The notes beneath the pieces were generated by a model that ran no database searches, was not told the origin of the DNA, and saw nothing but the letters and a program-made list of their open reading frames with translations. A program made the position numbers and the translations under genes. DNA of 64,000 nt from Duganella sp. SG902 (GTDB lineage: Bacteria; Pseudomonadota; Gammaproteobacteria; Burkholderiales; Burkholderiaceae_D): contig NZ_JABMJK010000001.1 of assembly GCF_013376005.1 (NCBI RefSeq), positions 714,665-778,664 on the forward strand, written 5' to 3'. Shown here one piece after another: positions 45,830 to 55,978 of the stretch (its first letter is position 1; every line of letters starts with the position of its first letter).

Positions 45830-48800
45830 TTCACCGTCATGGCCGCGTTGGGTGCGGCGCCAAACATCTCCGGGCTGTACATGGCTTCCACCCGCGTCGG
45901 CGGCAGGTTGAACTGGCCGGGATTATTCAGGCGCACCGTGTACTCCACGCTCCATTTGCCTTTCGGGACAAACGCATAAAACGCCCGATACCCCTCGAAG
46001 CTGCGCTCCTGGAAGGCCGGATATGCCCAGCCGGTGGCGCGCTCGCCGCTGGTGGAGATCTGCGAATCGCCGCCGAGGCCCGACCCCAGCACGGTGGCGC
46101 TGGCGGGAATCGGATCGTCCACCACCACCCACGTCATGTCCGACTGCGCCTCCAGATCGAGATGCACGCGATAGGTATCGCCACGCGACCACACGCCTTT
46201 GGCCTTCTGCTCCAGCGGCGTGATGGTCTTGGCGATCTTGTAGCCGCTCGACAGCGGCGCCTTGAGCGGCACCGCCGACAAGGTCTGCACCGTGGCCCAT
46301 GGCTTGCCGGCGCCAGTGTGCTCCAGCTCCAGTTGACCGCCGCCGCCGCGCGGCCATGGCAGCAAGGCCGTGCCGCCGGCGGGATCGCCGCCGAAGGCGA
46401 TGCTCTTGCTGGCGTTGGCCAGCGTGGCGCCAGCGGTGCCGGTCACTTTTTCGCTTTCGAACAGGCGCGAGAACTTGTCCATGCCCAGCACGCCCCAGGC
46501 GTTGGCGACGGTCGTGCCCCAGCGGCCCTTCTTCTGCCGTCCCAGCGCGCCGCGCGCGAGGCGGCCGATGTCGTCCTTCCAGGCCGGATTGTCGGCCATG
46601 ACCAGCAGCAGGCGATTGGCGTTGCTGTCGGCCGAAGACATCAGCCACCACCAGTCGTCGGTGCGCTCGGTCGAGAAGGTCATGGTCGTGCCCTGCAGGT
46701 TGAGGCGCGAGCGCAGAATCTGGTCCGCCTCCTTCAAACGCTGCGCGTGCTGTGGCAACTTGGGCGAGCGTTGCAGGATCTGATACCAGTCGATGACGGC
46801 GGACGTCGGCCACAGGTTCGGTTGCACCGAGAACGACTCCAGCTCACTGGCGGTGACCGGCCTGGAACGCGACAAGGCTTCCAGCGCGGCGATCTTGCGC
46901 ACCGCCAGGTCGGCCGTCGGCAGCGACGAGTAGCGCACCACCTTGCCCTGCACGAAAGCCAGCAGCGCCGATTCCATGCGGCCTTTCAGCGCATCGGGGA
47001 TCGTGTAACCGGCCTCGCTGGCGGCGGACAGCACATAGGCCGTCAGCGTGTCGCTGCCCTTGTCCATCTGCGCGAAGTATTTAACCAGGCCATCGGCGTC
47101 GAGATAGGCCGGCAGCTTTTCCGCAGCGTCGTTCCACATGCCCTCATCGTGCAGCGCGATCGAGCGCGATGTCATTTGCTCGAAGCAGCGATACGGGTAT
47201 CGCAGCATGTAGTCACGCACGCCGGGCAGCTCGCCGCCCAGTCTGGGGCTGTACTGCACCTGCACGCCGCCGCGTCCCGGCAGCGCGTCATCCGGCAGCT
47301 TGACCGCCATGCTTTGCTTGCGGTCCAGTTGCAGCAGGGTCGCCTGCATGACCGTGACCGGCACCGCGGGGACGATTTTCTGCGTGATCTTGATGCGGTC
47401 GGACGATGCCGGGCCGCCGCCCTCCACCGCCGCGCTGACGTCCCACGCCAGCGTCGCGGCGGACAACGGCGCCTGCGCGTCCCAGCCCACCTCGCGCGCC
47501 TGTCCCGGCTTCAGCGTGACCGACTGCGGCGGCAGCGGCTTGCCGCCCACACCCGCAGCCGCCGCGCTGGCGATACCGGCACCACTGGCGTTGGCATTCA
47601 CGCGCAGGGTCGCCTTGACGGCGGCGTCCGTGGTGTTGCGCAGCGTGAAAGTGGCGCGGAAGCGGTCGCCCTCGCGCACCATGGACGGCAGGCCGGATAG
47701 CAGGATCAGGTCCTGCGAGCTGCGCACCTCCGTGCGGCCGGTGCCAAACAAGTCCGCCTGCGCGCTGGCCACCGCGACAATCCGGAACGCCGTCAGCGAA
47801 TCGTTGATCGGCACCTGCACCGTGGCTTCGCCATTCGCGTCCAGCGTGACGCGCGCCTTCCAGAACAGCAGCGTGTCGAACAACTCGCGCCCGGCGCCCT
47901 TGCCGCCGCCACCGCCGGCCGGCACCGCCTTGCGGCCGAAGTGGCGCTTGCCCACCACCTGCATCTGCGCCGTGGCGGTGGACACCTGCAGGTTACGCTG
48001 CTCCATCATGGCTTCCAGCAGATCCCAGCTGGTGTTCGGCATCAGCTCCAGCAGGCCGACGTCGACCGCCGCCAGCGCCACTTCCGCGCCGGCCGGCGGG
48101 ACCGAGCCGTCGGGGCGCGTGACCTTCACCGCCACCGTGGCCTTGTCGCGCACCTTGTACACATCCTTGTCGGCCTTGACCTGCACCTTCAGTTCATTGG
48201 CCGACCACCCCACACGCAGCGGCGCGATGCCCAGCTTGTAAGCCGGCTTGCCGAGATCGACCAGCGCGGTCGGCTGCACGCCGTTCACGCGGCCGCGCAC
48301 CACCAGCGCGGAGACATAGACATTCGGCGCATACTGCTTCTTCACCGGGATCGAGAACACCGGTTCGCTGCCGCTGAGCGGGCGCACGTAGGTGTCGATC
48401 ACGCCCTCGCGCTCCACCGTGATCAGCGCGGTCGCCTCGCGGAACGGCATGCGCACCTGGAAGGTGGCGGTGTCGCCAGGTTCATAGCGTTTTTTCTCAG
48501 GCAGCAGATCGATGCGGTCGTTGTCGGTGGCCGCGAACCACCAGTCGGCGCCGTCGGCCACCCAAGTCTCGCGGTTGGTGACGGCCACGCGCTGCTGCGC
48601 GTCCTGGGTTTTCGCGCGCAGGATGAGATTGCCGGAGGCCGGCGCCTTGATCTGGCAAATCAGCAGGCCCTTGCCATCGGTCTTGCCCTCGCAGGCGGCG
48701 CCCAGCGCTTTGACCTCGCTGCTGTTTTCATAGGCGTAGAAGCCGCCGATCAAACGACGGCGATGCGAGTAGGACTGGCGCTGGAAGATATCCACCGCCA

Positions 48801-51534
48801 CCGGCGCATCGCTCACCGGCCTGCCCTGCAGGTCCAGCACCGCCACCGTGAACTTGAGCGCATCCTTGCTGGCCACCCAGCCGTCCGGCTGGATGCCGAT
48901 CACGTAACTGGAAGGCCACAACGGAATGCGGGTGGCGGCGGACAGGGTTTCGCCATTGGCGTCCTGCCAGGTCATCTCGGCCATCACCTCGTGCGGCGTT
49001 TGCACGGCGGGCAGCTGATCCAGCGTGACGCGCGCGCCACCGGCCTTGTCCAGCGTCACGCTGCGCGTGCGGACGGCGCCGGCCGCCGCCGCGTCCTCCT
49101 CGCCCTCGAACATGCCCTCATCGTCATCGAAGCTGCCGCCGCGCTGCTCGACGCCGACCTTGACGTCGCCGGCGCTGAAGCTGAAATCGGCGTAATCCTC
49201 GAAGCTGACGCTCTTGTTCTGCACCACGGTGCGCAACTGCACCGGCGCGTCGCCCGCCCCGCCGCCGGACAGATAGCTTAGCTGCACATCCAGATCCACC
49301 GAAGACGCCTGCACCGCCGGCGCTTTCGGCCCCTGCAGCAGCGCCTTCATGGTCGGCACGCGGAACTGCTCGACACGGAAGCGGCCCGACCCGCGTCCGC
49401 CAATCATCAACTGGTACCAGCCCTGCTTGGCGGCGGCCGGAATTGGCCAGCTGTTCTCGGCCGAGCCGTTGGCGCTCCACTTCAGCGGCAGTTCATACTG
49501 CTGGCCGCTGCCCTCATGGATGATGAACATGCTGGCCGGCTGCTCCTTGGCGGCGCGCACCAGTCCCTGCTCCACGTGGCGGCGCAGGAAATGCTTCATG
49601 TGCACCGTCTCGCCGGCGCGCAGCAGCGTGCGGTCGAATACCGTGGATGCGATCACATTGTCGGCGCCGTAGTAACCGGTCGGCAGATTGAAGCGCCAGG
49701 TCTCGATGCCACGATCCCAGTCGGACAGCGTGAACGTCATATCGCCGCCCAGCCGTGCGCTGATGAAGAAGCGCTGATCCTCCTTCTGCACCAGCTCCTG
49801 GCGGATGTGCGCCAGGCCGCCGCTGTCCGTCATGCCCTGCCACAGCAACGCGCCCTTGTAGTCGCGCACCGCCACCTGCGCCTGCGCCACCGGCTGGCCC
49901 TTGTCCAGCGACGTCACCCACACCAGCGACGATTCGGCGCCGTGCTTGAAGTGCGCCACCATATTGGTCACCAGCGCCGCGCTGCTCACGTAGGCCGGCC
50001 CCTTGTCCAGCGCCAGCCCTGTCCCCAGCTTGGGACTCGCCAGCTCCACCACGTAGAAGCCCGGCTTACGCAGCGGGATGCCGACCACTTCGAACGCCTT
50101 GGCGCCGCCCGGCTTGGGCATGCTGAAGCGCTCCACCTTGCCGGCTTTGGCGTCCAGCAGCGGCTTGCTCATCTTGTTAACGTGCAGTTCCTGCGGTTCC
50201 CAGCTGTAGCTGCTGCCCATGCGCTTGAGCCATGCGATCACCTGCTGGTCCTGCTGGTCCGGCGAGGAGGCGGCGTCGTTGACGCGCAGCGCGGCGCCAT
50301 CGACCTTGGCGCCGGCCAGCTGCGCCTCGACATTGCGCAGCGTGACCGGCAGCAGCTTGTCGCCCTTCGCTTCGATGATGCCGAAGCGCGCCGGGAACTT
50401 GACCAGCGGCGGCTGCGCGTCGGTGCGGATCGCCATCGGGAAGCGCGCCTGATTGAGCAGCGCGCGGCCGGCATCGTCCTTCACGCCGGCCGGCAGCGAG
50501 ACCGTCAGCCTGGCGCTTTCCGGGAATGGGCCCTTGAAGGTCAGCCATTCCAGGTATTCGCTCTTTTCCTCCTCCTTGTCGAGCGTTGGCTTGAAGACCT
50601 TGCCGCCCGGCCCCGTGATCTTGACGGCCAGCGCGTCGGCGCGCTTGACCGGGGCGCTGAACTGCACACGCATCGGCAGGAAAGGCACGCAGCCGGCGTC
50701 GGCGCTCAACCTGTCGCAGCTGAAGCGCGCGGTGAAATCGGGCCGCGTTTTGTAGGACAGCGTTTGATCCTGCGTGGTGGCGATGCCGCTGTCGGCCTTG
50801 ATGCCCGCGCCCCACACCAGCGACACCTCGGTCGCCGCCGGCAGGCTGCGTTTGCATTGCAGGACCGCGAGCGGCAGGCGCTCCAGCTTTTTGTTGTTGA
50901 CCGCCGTGGTGGCGCGCCACACCACGCCGCGCGCCTTGAAGTACAGGGACAGATAACGCTCGGTGAAGGACTTGCGCAGATCGAGCACCTGCTGGCGCTC
51001 CGCGCCCTGCAGCACGCGCACGCCGATACGCTCATTGATGCCCTCCGCGCGGCACCACGCCTGCGCGGCCACGGTTTCGTCGCTGGCCGGCGCGTCGAGG
51101 CCGAGCACGAAGATCTGCTGCTCGTCGATATAGCTGCTACCCTCGCGCGGCGCCGCCTCCACGATGGCCGGGCCGCCGGTATCGAAGCTGAACTGGCGCG
51201 TGCCGGCCAGCGGCTTGCCGCTCAAATCCTTGACATCGTCCTTGAGCGTGAAGCGGCAGGCCACGCCGGCCGGCAGGTCGCGCGCGAAATCGTAGCTCCA
51301 GTTCTGGCCATCGATCCAGCGGCCCTTGCCCTCTTCCGGACAATCGATGCTGAACGGATCGCCCAGCCGCATATCGCCCAGCGGGACCATTTGCCCGTTG
51401 AAGCGCGCGGCCACCTGGCGCACGCCCTTGACGGTGCCCGATGGCGAAAACGAGGTGACGGAGGTATCGGCCAGAACGGCCAGCGGCAGGCTGCAGAACG
51501 CAGCCATGGCGATGAGGCGGGACAGGAGGCGCAT
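45826..51534 (-). CDS. Bacterial alpha-2-macroglobulin family protein
   Basis: A 1902-residue periplasmic protein made of tandem macroglobulin (MG) beta-sandwich domains, a bait region and a thioester domain. The thioester motif CFEQ is intact at residues 1450-1453 (RCFEQMTSRS), so it should be able to trap proteases covalently. The signal peptide ends LPLAVLADTSV with no lipobox Cys, so unlike E. coli YfhM (a lipoprotein) it may be soluble. It is also longer than YfhM, with about 250 extra residues. The segment FEGEEDAAAAGAVRTRS (about residues 810-830) is low-complexity. It is co-translated with pbpC. Confidence 0.95.
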   Translation of the reverse strand: MRLLSRLIAMAAFCSLPLAVLADTSVTSFSPSGTVKGVRQVAARFNGQMVPLGDMRLGDPFSIDCPEEGKGRWIDGQNWSYDFARDLPAGVACRFTLKDDVKDLSGKPLAGTRQFSFDTGGPAIVEAAPREGSSYIDEQQIFVLGLDAPASDETVAAQAWCRAEGINERIGVRVLQGAERQQVLDLRKSFTERYLSLYFKARGVVWRATTAVNNKKLERLPLAVLQCKRSLPAATEVSLVWGAGIKADSGIATTQDQTLSYKTRPDFTARFSCDRLSADAGCVPFLPMRVQFSAPVKRADALAVKITGPGGKVFKPTLDKEEEKSEYLEWLTFKGPFPESARLTVSLPAGVKDDAGRALLNQARFPMAIRTDAQPPLVKFPARFGIIEAKGDKLLPVTLRNVEAQLAGAKVDGAALRVNDAASSPDQQDQQVIAWLKRMGSSYSWEPQELHVNKMSKPLLDAKAGKVERFSMPKPGGAKAFEVVGIPLRKPGFYVVELASPKLGTGLALDKGPAYVSSAALVTNMVAHFKHGAESSLVWVTSLDKGQPVAQAQVAVRDYKGALLWQGMTDSGGLAHIRQELVQKEDQRFFISARLGGDMTFTLSDWDRGIETWRFNLPTGYYGADNVIASTVFDRTLLRAGETVHMKHFLRRHVEQGLVRAAKEQPASMFIIHEGSGQQYELPLKWSANGSAENSWPIPAAAKQGWYQLMIGGRGSGRFRVEQFRVPTMKALLQGPKAPAVQASSVDLDVQLSYLSGGGAGDAPVQLRTVVQNKSVSFEDYADFSFSAGDVKVGVEQRGGSFDDDEGMFEGEEDAAAAGAVRTRSVTLDKAGGARVTLDQLPAVQTPHEVMAEMTWQDANGETLSAATRIPLWPSSYVIGIQPDGWVASKDALKFTVAVLDLQGRPVSDAPVAVDIFQRQSYSHRRRLIGGFYAYENSSEVKALGAACEGKTDGKGLLICQIKAPASGNLILRAKTQDAQQRVAVTNRETWVADGADWWFAATDNDRIDLLPEKKRYEPGDTATFQVRMPFREATALITVEREGVIDTYVRPLSGSEPVFSIPVKKQYAPNVYVSALVVRGRVNGVQPTALVDLGKPAYKLGIAPLRVGWSANELKVQVKADKDVYKVRDKATVAVKVTRPDGSVPPAGAEVALAAVDVGLLELMPNTSWDLLEAMMEQRNLQVSTATAQMQVVGKRHFGRKAVPAGGGGGKGAGRELFDTLLFWKARVTLDANGEATVQVPINDSLTAFRIVAVASAQADLFGTGRTEVRSSQDLILLSGLPSMVREGDRFRATFTLRNTTDAAVKATLRVNANASGAGIASAAAAGVGGKPLPPQSVTLKPGQAREVGWDAQAPLSAATLAWDVSAAVEGGGPASSDRIKITQKIVPAVPVTVMQATLLQLDRKQSMAVKLPDDALPGRGGVQVQYSPRLGGELPGVRDYMLRYPYRCFEQMTSRSIALHDEGMWNDAAEKLPAYLDADGLVKYFAQMDKGSDTLTAYVLSAASEAGYTIPDALKGRMESALLAFVQGKVVRYSSLPTADLAVRKIAALEALSRSRPVTASELESFSVQPNLWPTSAVIDWYQILQRSPKLPQHAQRLKEADQILRSRLNLQGTTMTFSTERTDDWWWLMSSADSNANRLLLVMADNPAWKDDIGRLARGALGRQKKGRWGTTVANAWGVLGMDKFSRLFESEKVTGTAGATLANASKSIAFGGDPAGGTALLPWPRGGGGQLELEHTGAGKPWATVQTLSAVPLKAPLSSGYKIAKTITPLEQKAKGVWSRGDTYRVHLDLEAQSDMTWVVVDDPIPASATVLGSGLGGDSQISTSGERATGWAYPAFQERSFEGYRAFYAFVPKGKWSVEYTVRLNNPGQFNLPPTRVEAMYSPEMFGAAPNAAMTVK

Positions 51535-51614
51535 GCCAACTCCAGGCGCTGATAATGATCAGCTCAGTGTTGCGCAGCCCTCCTGCAAAGTCAATAACAT
51601 TAGAAGAAAAACAC

Positions 51615-52958
51615 TTACACCAGATCGAACACGGCCATCGACTCGACGTGCGAGGTGTGCGGGAACATGTTGACCACGCCCGCCTTATCGAGCTTGTAGC
51701 CGGCCAGGTTGACCAGCACGTTGGCGTCGCGCGCCAGCGTCGACGGGCTGCACGAGACGTAGACGATGCGCTTGGGCAGGAATTCCGGATTGGTCTTGCG
51801 CAGTTCGCCCAGCGCCAGCGACAGCGCCATGGCGCCATCGCGCGGCGGGTCGATCAGCATGCGGTCGAACTTGCCGAGGTCGATCAGGTCCTGCGGCGTC
51901 ACCTCGAACAGGTTGCGGTTGTAGAAGGTGGTCTTCTTATCCAAGCCGTTGGCCTTGGCGTTGCTCAGCGAACGGTCGGTCAGCGCCTGGCTGCCCTCGA
52001 TGCCTACCACCTCGCGCGCCAGCGTGGCCAGCGGCAGGGTGAAGTTGCCGAGGCCGCAGAACAGGTCGGCCACGCGGTCTTGCGGCTGCACCTCCAGCAG
52101 GCGCAGCGCCTTGTGCACCAGCACGCGGTTGATGTGGTGGTTGACCTGGGTGAAGTCGACCGGCTTGAACGGCATGCGCACGCCGAATTCCGGCAGCAGG
52201 TAGTGCAGCTGCGGCTCCAGCGGGTAGAACGGCTCGGCGGTCTCCGGGCCCTTGGTCTGCAGCCAGAACTGCACCTTGTATTGGTCGGCGAAGGCCTTGA
52301 TCCTGGTTTCGTCGTCGGCGGTCAGCGCGTCCATGATGCGCAGCACCAGCACGGTGACGTCTTCGCCGATGGCCAGTTCGATCTGCGGGATCTGGTTGTA
52401 CAGCGACAGCGAGCCGACCAGCGTGCGCAGCGGCATGAACATGTCCGACACGTGCTTGGGCAGGATCTGGCAGCTCTGGATGTCGGCCACGAAGATGGAC
52501 TTTTTCTCCTTGAAGCCGACCAGCACCGTGCCCTTCTTCTCGACCCAGCGCACCGACAGGCGCGCGCGGTAGCGATAGCCCCAGGTCGGGCCGTACATCG
52601 GACGCATGATGTTGTCGGCCGTGACTTTGCCGATGTGCCACAGATTATCTTCCAGCACGCGCTGCTTGATCGCCACCTGCGCGCTCGGCTCGATGTGCTG
52701 CATGGAGCAGCCGCCGCAGTAGTCGAAGTGCTCGCACTTGGGCTTGACGCGCATCGACGATTCGCGGTGCAGCGCGGTCATTTTGGCCGCTTCCCAGTTT
52801 TTCTTTTTCTTGAAGGTCTCGAAACTGACGCGCTCGCCCGGCAGGGCGCCTTCCACGAACACCACTTTGCCCGGCGTGCCGTCTTCATTGTCCTGCATGT
52901 GGCCGACGCCACGGGCGTCCATGTCGAGCGATTTGATGTCGATGGTATTTTCTTGCAT
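51615..52958 (-). CDS. rlmD: 23S rRNA (uracil1939-C5)-methyltransferase
   Basis: A 447-residue RlmD/RumA methyltransferase. An N-terminal TRAM domain (IDIKSLDMDARGVGH, VFVEGALPGERV) is followed by iron-sulfur ligands Cys75, Cys81, Cys84 (CEHFDYCGGC) and Cys163. The SAM-binding domain has DLFCGLGNFTLPLA, and the catalytic cysteine is Cys403 in VSCSPSTLARD. The frame is open for another 238 codons upstream, but that part runs through a repeat and antisense to rpoS and is not protein-like; the ATG at 52958 is the true start. It follows rpoS. Confidence 0.96.
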   Translation of the reverse strand: MQENTIDIKSLDMDARGVGHMQDNEDGTPGKVVFVEGALPGERVSFETFKKKKNWEAAKMTALHRESSMRVKPKCEHFDYCGGCSMQHIEPSAQVAIKQRVLEDNLWHIGKVTADNIMRPMYGPTWGYRYRARLSVRWVEKKGTVLVGFKEKKSIFVADIQSCQILPKHVSDMFMPLRTLVGSLSLYNQIPQIELAIGEDVTVLVLRIMDALTADDETRIKAFADQYKVQFWLQTKGPETAEPFYPLEPQLHYLLPEFGVRMPFKPVDFTQVNHHINRVLVHKALRLLEVQPQDRVADLFCGLGNFTLPLATLAREVVGIEGSQALTDRSLSNAKANGLDKKTTFYNRNLFEVTPQDLIDLGKFDRMLIDPPRDGAMALSLALGELRKTNPEFLPKRIVYVSCSPSTLARDANVLVNLAGYKLDKAGVVNMFPHTSHVESMAVFDLV

Positions 52959-52993
52959 AGCGTTCAATATTGAATGAAAAGGCGGCTTCAACC

Positions 52994-53077
52994 CGTCATT
53001 CCGGCGGACGCCGGAATCCATACTGAGTTCGCGGGTATGCGCAGGGGCTATGGATTCCGGCCTTCGCCGGAATGACG
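52994..53077. repeat. Dispersed inverted repeat, copy 4
   Basis: The left arm CGTCATTCCGGCGGACGCCG continuing into GAATCCATA and the right arm TATGGATTCCGGCCTTCGCC continuing into GGAATGACGG are 26 bases apart. It fills the space between the rpoS stop and the rlmD start and may end rpoS transcription. Its right arm is nearly identical to that of copy 1. Confidence 0.82.
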
Positions 53078-53122
53078 GATCGCGGGACAACGGTGGTTGC
53101 GTCGGGCCGATATGATAGCAGA

Positions 53123-54127
53123 CTACAGCAGGGAATCGCGGACCACGCCGCGCGCGGCCATGGCGCGCTTGAGCTTGACGAGGGCTTCCTGCTGGATCTG
53201 GCGCACGCGCTCGCGCGTGACGCCCATTTCCTCGGCCAGGGTTTCCAGCGTGGCCGGGTCGTCGTTGTCCAGGCCGAAACGGCGCATGATGACGATGCGC
53301 TGCTTGTCGGGCAGCTTGGCCAGCCAGTCGCGCACCAGCACCGTCATTTCGTGATGCTCGGCGCGGGCGTCCGGGCTGTCCTCGCTGTCGCCGGGCAGCA
53401 TGTCCATCAGCGACGACTGGGGGTCGTTGTCGAGCGGCGCGTCCAGCGAGGTGGCGTGCTCGGACAGCGCCAGGATGTCCTGCACCTCCTCCACCGGCCG
53501 GCCGACCAGCTCGGCGATGTCCTCGGCGGTGGCGTCCTTGCCGTTGTGGTGCTGGGCCTCGAGGTGGTATTTGCCGCGCAGGATCTGATTCAGCTCGCGC
53601 ACCATGTGCACCGGCAGGCGCACCGTGCGCGCCTGGTTCATGATGGCGCGCTCGATGCTCTGGCGTATCCACCAGGTGGCGTAGGTGGAGAAGCGGAAGC
53701 CGCGCTCGGGCTCGAACTTGTCGATGGCGCGCATCAGGCCGATGTTGCCCTCCTCGATCATGTCGAGCAGCACCACGCCGCGGTTGATGTAGTGCTTGGC
53801 GATCGACACCACCAGCCGCAGGTTGTGCTCGATCATGGTCTGGCGCGCGCTGAAGTCGCCGGCCTTGGCCAGGGTGGCGTAGTGGACCTCCTGCTGCGCC
53901 GTCAGCAGCGGCCGGGTGCCGATCTGGTTCAGGTAGTGCTGGGTGGTGTCGGTGGACAGCTCGGCCGCCAGCACTTTCTTCAGCTCGTCGACGCTCTCCA
54001 GCACCGCGCCGGCTTCCGGCAGATCGGCCTCCTCCCCCCCATCGATCGCGGCATCATCGTTGGCATCGTCCCGGAAATCGTCCGGGAGAGCATCGTCATC
54101 CATCTGATCGTGTGGCGTGGAGGTCAT
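53123..54127 (-). CDS. rpoS: RNA polymerase sigma factor RpoS
   Basis: A 334-residue general-stress and stationary-phase sigma factor. An acidic N-terminus precedes region 1.2 ([19 protein letters not shown]). Region 2 is [20 protein letters not shown] and [20 protein letters not shown]. Region 3 is [14 protein letters not shown], and region 4 is [20 protein letters not shown] ([20 protein letters not shown]). It directly follows nlpD, as in E. coli; the main rpoS promoter in such loci lies inside nlpD, but I did not identify it here. Confidence 0.97.
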   Translation of the reverse strand: MTSTPHDQMDDDALPDDFRDDANDDAAIDGGEEADLPEAGAVLESVDELKKVLAAELSTDTTQHYLNQIGTRPLLTAQQEVHYATLAKAGDFSARQTMIEHNLRLVVSIAKHYINRGVVLLDMIEEGNIGLMRAIDKFEPERGFRFSTYATWWIRQSIERAIMNQARTVRLPVHMVRELNQILRGKYHLEAQHHNGKDATAEDIAELVGRPVEEVQDILALSEHATSLDAPLDNDPQSSLMDMLPGDSEDSPDARAEHHEMTVLVRDWLAKLPDKQRIVIMRRFGLDNDDPATLETLAEEMGVTRERVRQIQQEALVKLKRAMAARGVVRDSLL

Positions 54128-54140
54128 CGCATCGGCTCAG

Positions 54141-55085
54141 CTATCGGTTGGGCAGGAAGCGGGACGGGTCGACCGGTTTGCCCTGCTGCCGTATTTCAAA
54201 GTGCAGCTTGACGGAATCGGTGTCGGAATCGCCCATTTCCGCAATCATTTGTCCCTTGCTCACGCTCTGCCCCTCCTTGACCAGGATGGTCCGGTTGTGC
54301 GCGTAGGCCGACAACAAATTATTACTGTGCTTCACAATGACGAGATTACCATATCCGCGGATGCCGCTGCCGGCGTACATCACTTTTCCCGCGCCGGCGG
54401 CCACGACTTGCTGGCCGGCCTTGCCGGCGATGTCCACGCCCTTGTTCTTGCCCTCGTCGAAGGTGGCGATGACCTTGCCGTCGGCCGGCCAGATCCAGCT
54501 CAGGTTGGCGTCGTCGGCGGCCAGCGCCGGGGCGGCGGGCGCGGCCGGGACCGGCACGCTGGCGCGCGGCGCGGCGGCGGCCGGCGCTGGCGCCGGCGTC
54601 GCCGCCACGTCCTTGCCGTTGTCGGCGCGCTGCAGCTCGGCCAGGTTGGCCTCGGAGTACGGCTTCTTGTCGCCCTTGGGGCCGGTTTTCTTGACCACCG
54701 GCGGCGGCGGCGGGGTCTTGTCGGACGGCGGCATGATCACGGCGGCGGTCTCCACGCCGCTGCCATTGCCCTCGGGCGGCAGCACGCGCAGCACCTGGTC
54801 GACCTTGATGTCGTTCGGATTGGCCAGGTTGTTCCAGGCCACCAGGTCGCGGTAGTTCTGGCCGAACTCGAGCGCGATGCGGATCAGGGTGTCGCCCTTC
54901 TTCACGGTGTACAGGCCGCGCTCGTCGCGGGCGACCTGCGCCGTTTCGCTCGGCGTGGCGGGCTTGACGGCCGGCGGGATCGTGCGGTCTACGACCGGGG
55001 CCTGGTTGGGGGTGGTGCCGCAGGCGCTCAATAAAGCGAGCGCGAAGCCCATCAAGAGCAAATTACTTTTCTTCGTCATTCTCAT
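54141..55085 (-). CDS. nlpD: NlpD-like murein-hydrolase activator lipoprotein
   Basis: A 314-residue outer-membrane lipoprotein (lipobox ALLSAC). It has one LysM domain at about residues 62-107 (LYTVKKGDTLIRIALEFGQ), a Pro/Ala/Lys-rich linker, and a degenerate LytM (M23) domain. The first zinc-ligand position reads NKGVDIAG in place of HxGxD, and the last motif reads LHFEIR; E. coli NlpD has the same losses. It should therefore activate an amidase such as AmiC during cell division and not cut peptidoglycan itself. The ATG at 55085 is used; a second ATG two codons later is possible. Confidence 0.94.
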   Translation of the reverse strand: MRMTKKSNLLLMGFALALLSACGTTPNQAPVVDRTIPPAVKPATPSETAQVARDERGLYTVKKGDTLIRIALEFGQNYRDLVAWNNLANPNDIKVDQVLRVLPPEGNGSGVETAAVIMPPSDKTPPPPPVVKKTGPKGDKKPYSEANLAELQRADNGKDVAATPAPAPAAAAPRASVPVPAAPAAPALAADDANLSWIWPADGKVIATFDEGKNKGVDIAGKAGQQVVAAGAGKVMYAGSGIRGYGNLVIVKHSNNLLSAYAHNRTILVKEGQSVSKGQMIAEMGDSDTDSVKLHFEIRQQGKPVDPSRFLPNR

Positions 55086-55108
55086 CGTCGTGTCTAGTGG
55101 TTCGGGCC

Positions 55109-55978
55109 TTAAATCACGCCCGGGCGCAGCGGCACGAAATGGCAATCCTCCAGCGTCTGGCTGGCCCACTCCGTCTTGCCGATGCGCGTAATCAATTCCA
55201 GGTGCTGCGTGCGCACGCCCACCGGCGCGACCAGGCGACCGCCGATGGTCAGCTGCTCCAGCAGGGCTTGCGGCACTTCCATCCCGGCCGCGGCCAGAAT
55301 GATACCGTCAAACGGGGCCGCTTGCGGCAGCCCAAGCATACCATCTCCGTAATGCAAGCGCAGATTCGGTATCCGCAGGGGCCGCAGATTGGCCTTGGCC
55401 AGCTCGTGCAGCGGCTTGATGCGCTCGATCGAATACACCTCCTGCGCCACGCACGCCAGCACCGCCGCCTGGTAGCCGCAGCCGGTGCCGATCTCCAGCA
55501 CGCGCTTGAGCTGGCCGCCGTTGCGCATCACCTCGATCATGCGCGCCACGATGTAGGGCTGGGATATGGTCTGGTGGTGGCCGATCGGCAGCGAGGCGTC
55601 GACATAGGCCTGGGGCGCCAGGCCCTCGTCCATGAACATGTGGCGCGGCACCGTGTCCATGGCGTTCAGCACCACTTGGTCCTGGACGCCCTGCCTGGCG
55701 ATGCGCTGCACCATGGCGCGCCGCACGGCCTCCGACACCAGCGGGTTCTGGCGCGGCGCGGGGGCCGGCAGCGGCTGGGCGCGCTCCATGGCGTAGCTGT
55801 GCGACTTCGACGGCGTGGCCACCGGCCGCGGGGCCGGATACTGGGGCGGCGCGTGGCGCGCGGCGTTCTGGGTGGCGGTTTGCGGTGTCGCCACCGGCCC
55901 GAAGACCGTCGCCTTTTTGGCCCCCTTGTCGACTACCGAGGACAGCGGCAAAGGAAAGGTACGGTTTTTTTCGGTCAT
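55109..55978 (-). CDS. pcm: Protein-L-isoaspartate O-methyltransferase
   Basis: A 289-residue PCMT that methylates damaged isoaspartyl residues and so helps their repair. The SAM-binding motif [16 protein letters not shown], the preceding [11 protein letters not shown] and the later RLVAPVG are visible. The N-terminal 80 or so residues are an extra, Pro/Ala-rich low-complexity extension compared with the roughly 210-residue E. coli enzyme. The ATG at 55978 overlaps the surE stop by four bases. Confidence 0.95.
   Translation of the reverse strand: MTEKNRTFPLPLSSVVDKGAKKATVFGPVATPQTATQNAARHAPPQYPAPRPVATPSKSHSYAMERAQPLPAPAPRQNPLVSEAVRRAMVQRIARQGVQDQVVLNAMDTVPRHMFMDEGLAPQAYVDASLPIGHHQTISQPYIVARMIEVMRNGGQLKRVLEIGTGCGYQAAVLACVAQEVYSIERIKPLHELAKANLRPLRIPNLRLHYGDGMLGLPQAAPFDGIILAAAGMEVPQALLEQLTIGGRLVAPVGVRTQHLELITRIGKTEWASQTLEDCHFVPLRPGVI

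Noticed and set aside
52959..53672. Possible 238-residue N-terminal extension of RlmD
   Set aside because: The extra part runs antisense through a repeat and rpoS, is Arg/Pro/Ala-rich, and RlmD normally starts at its TRAM domain.
54141..54480. Missing zinc ligand in the M23 domain of NlpD as a novelty
   Set aside because: E. coli NlpD shows the same degenerate motif; this is normal for amidase activators.
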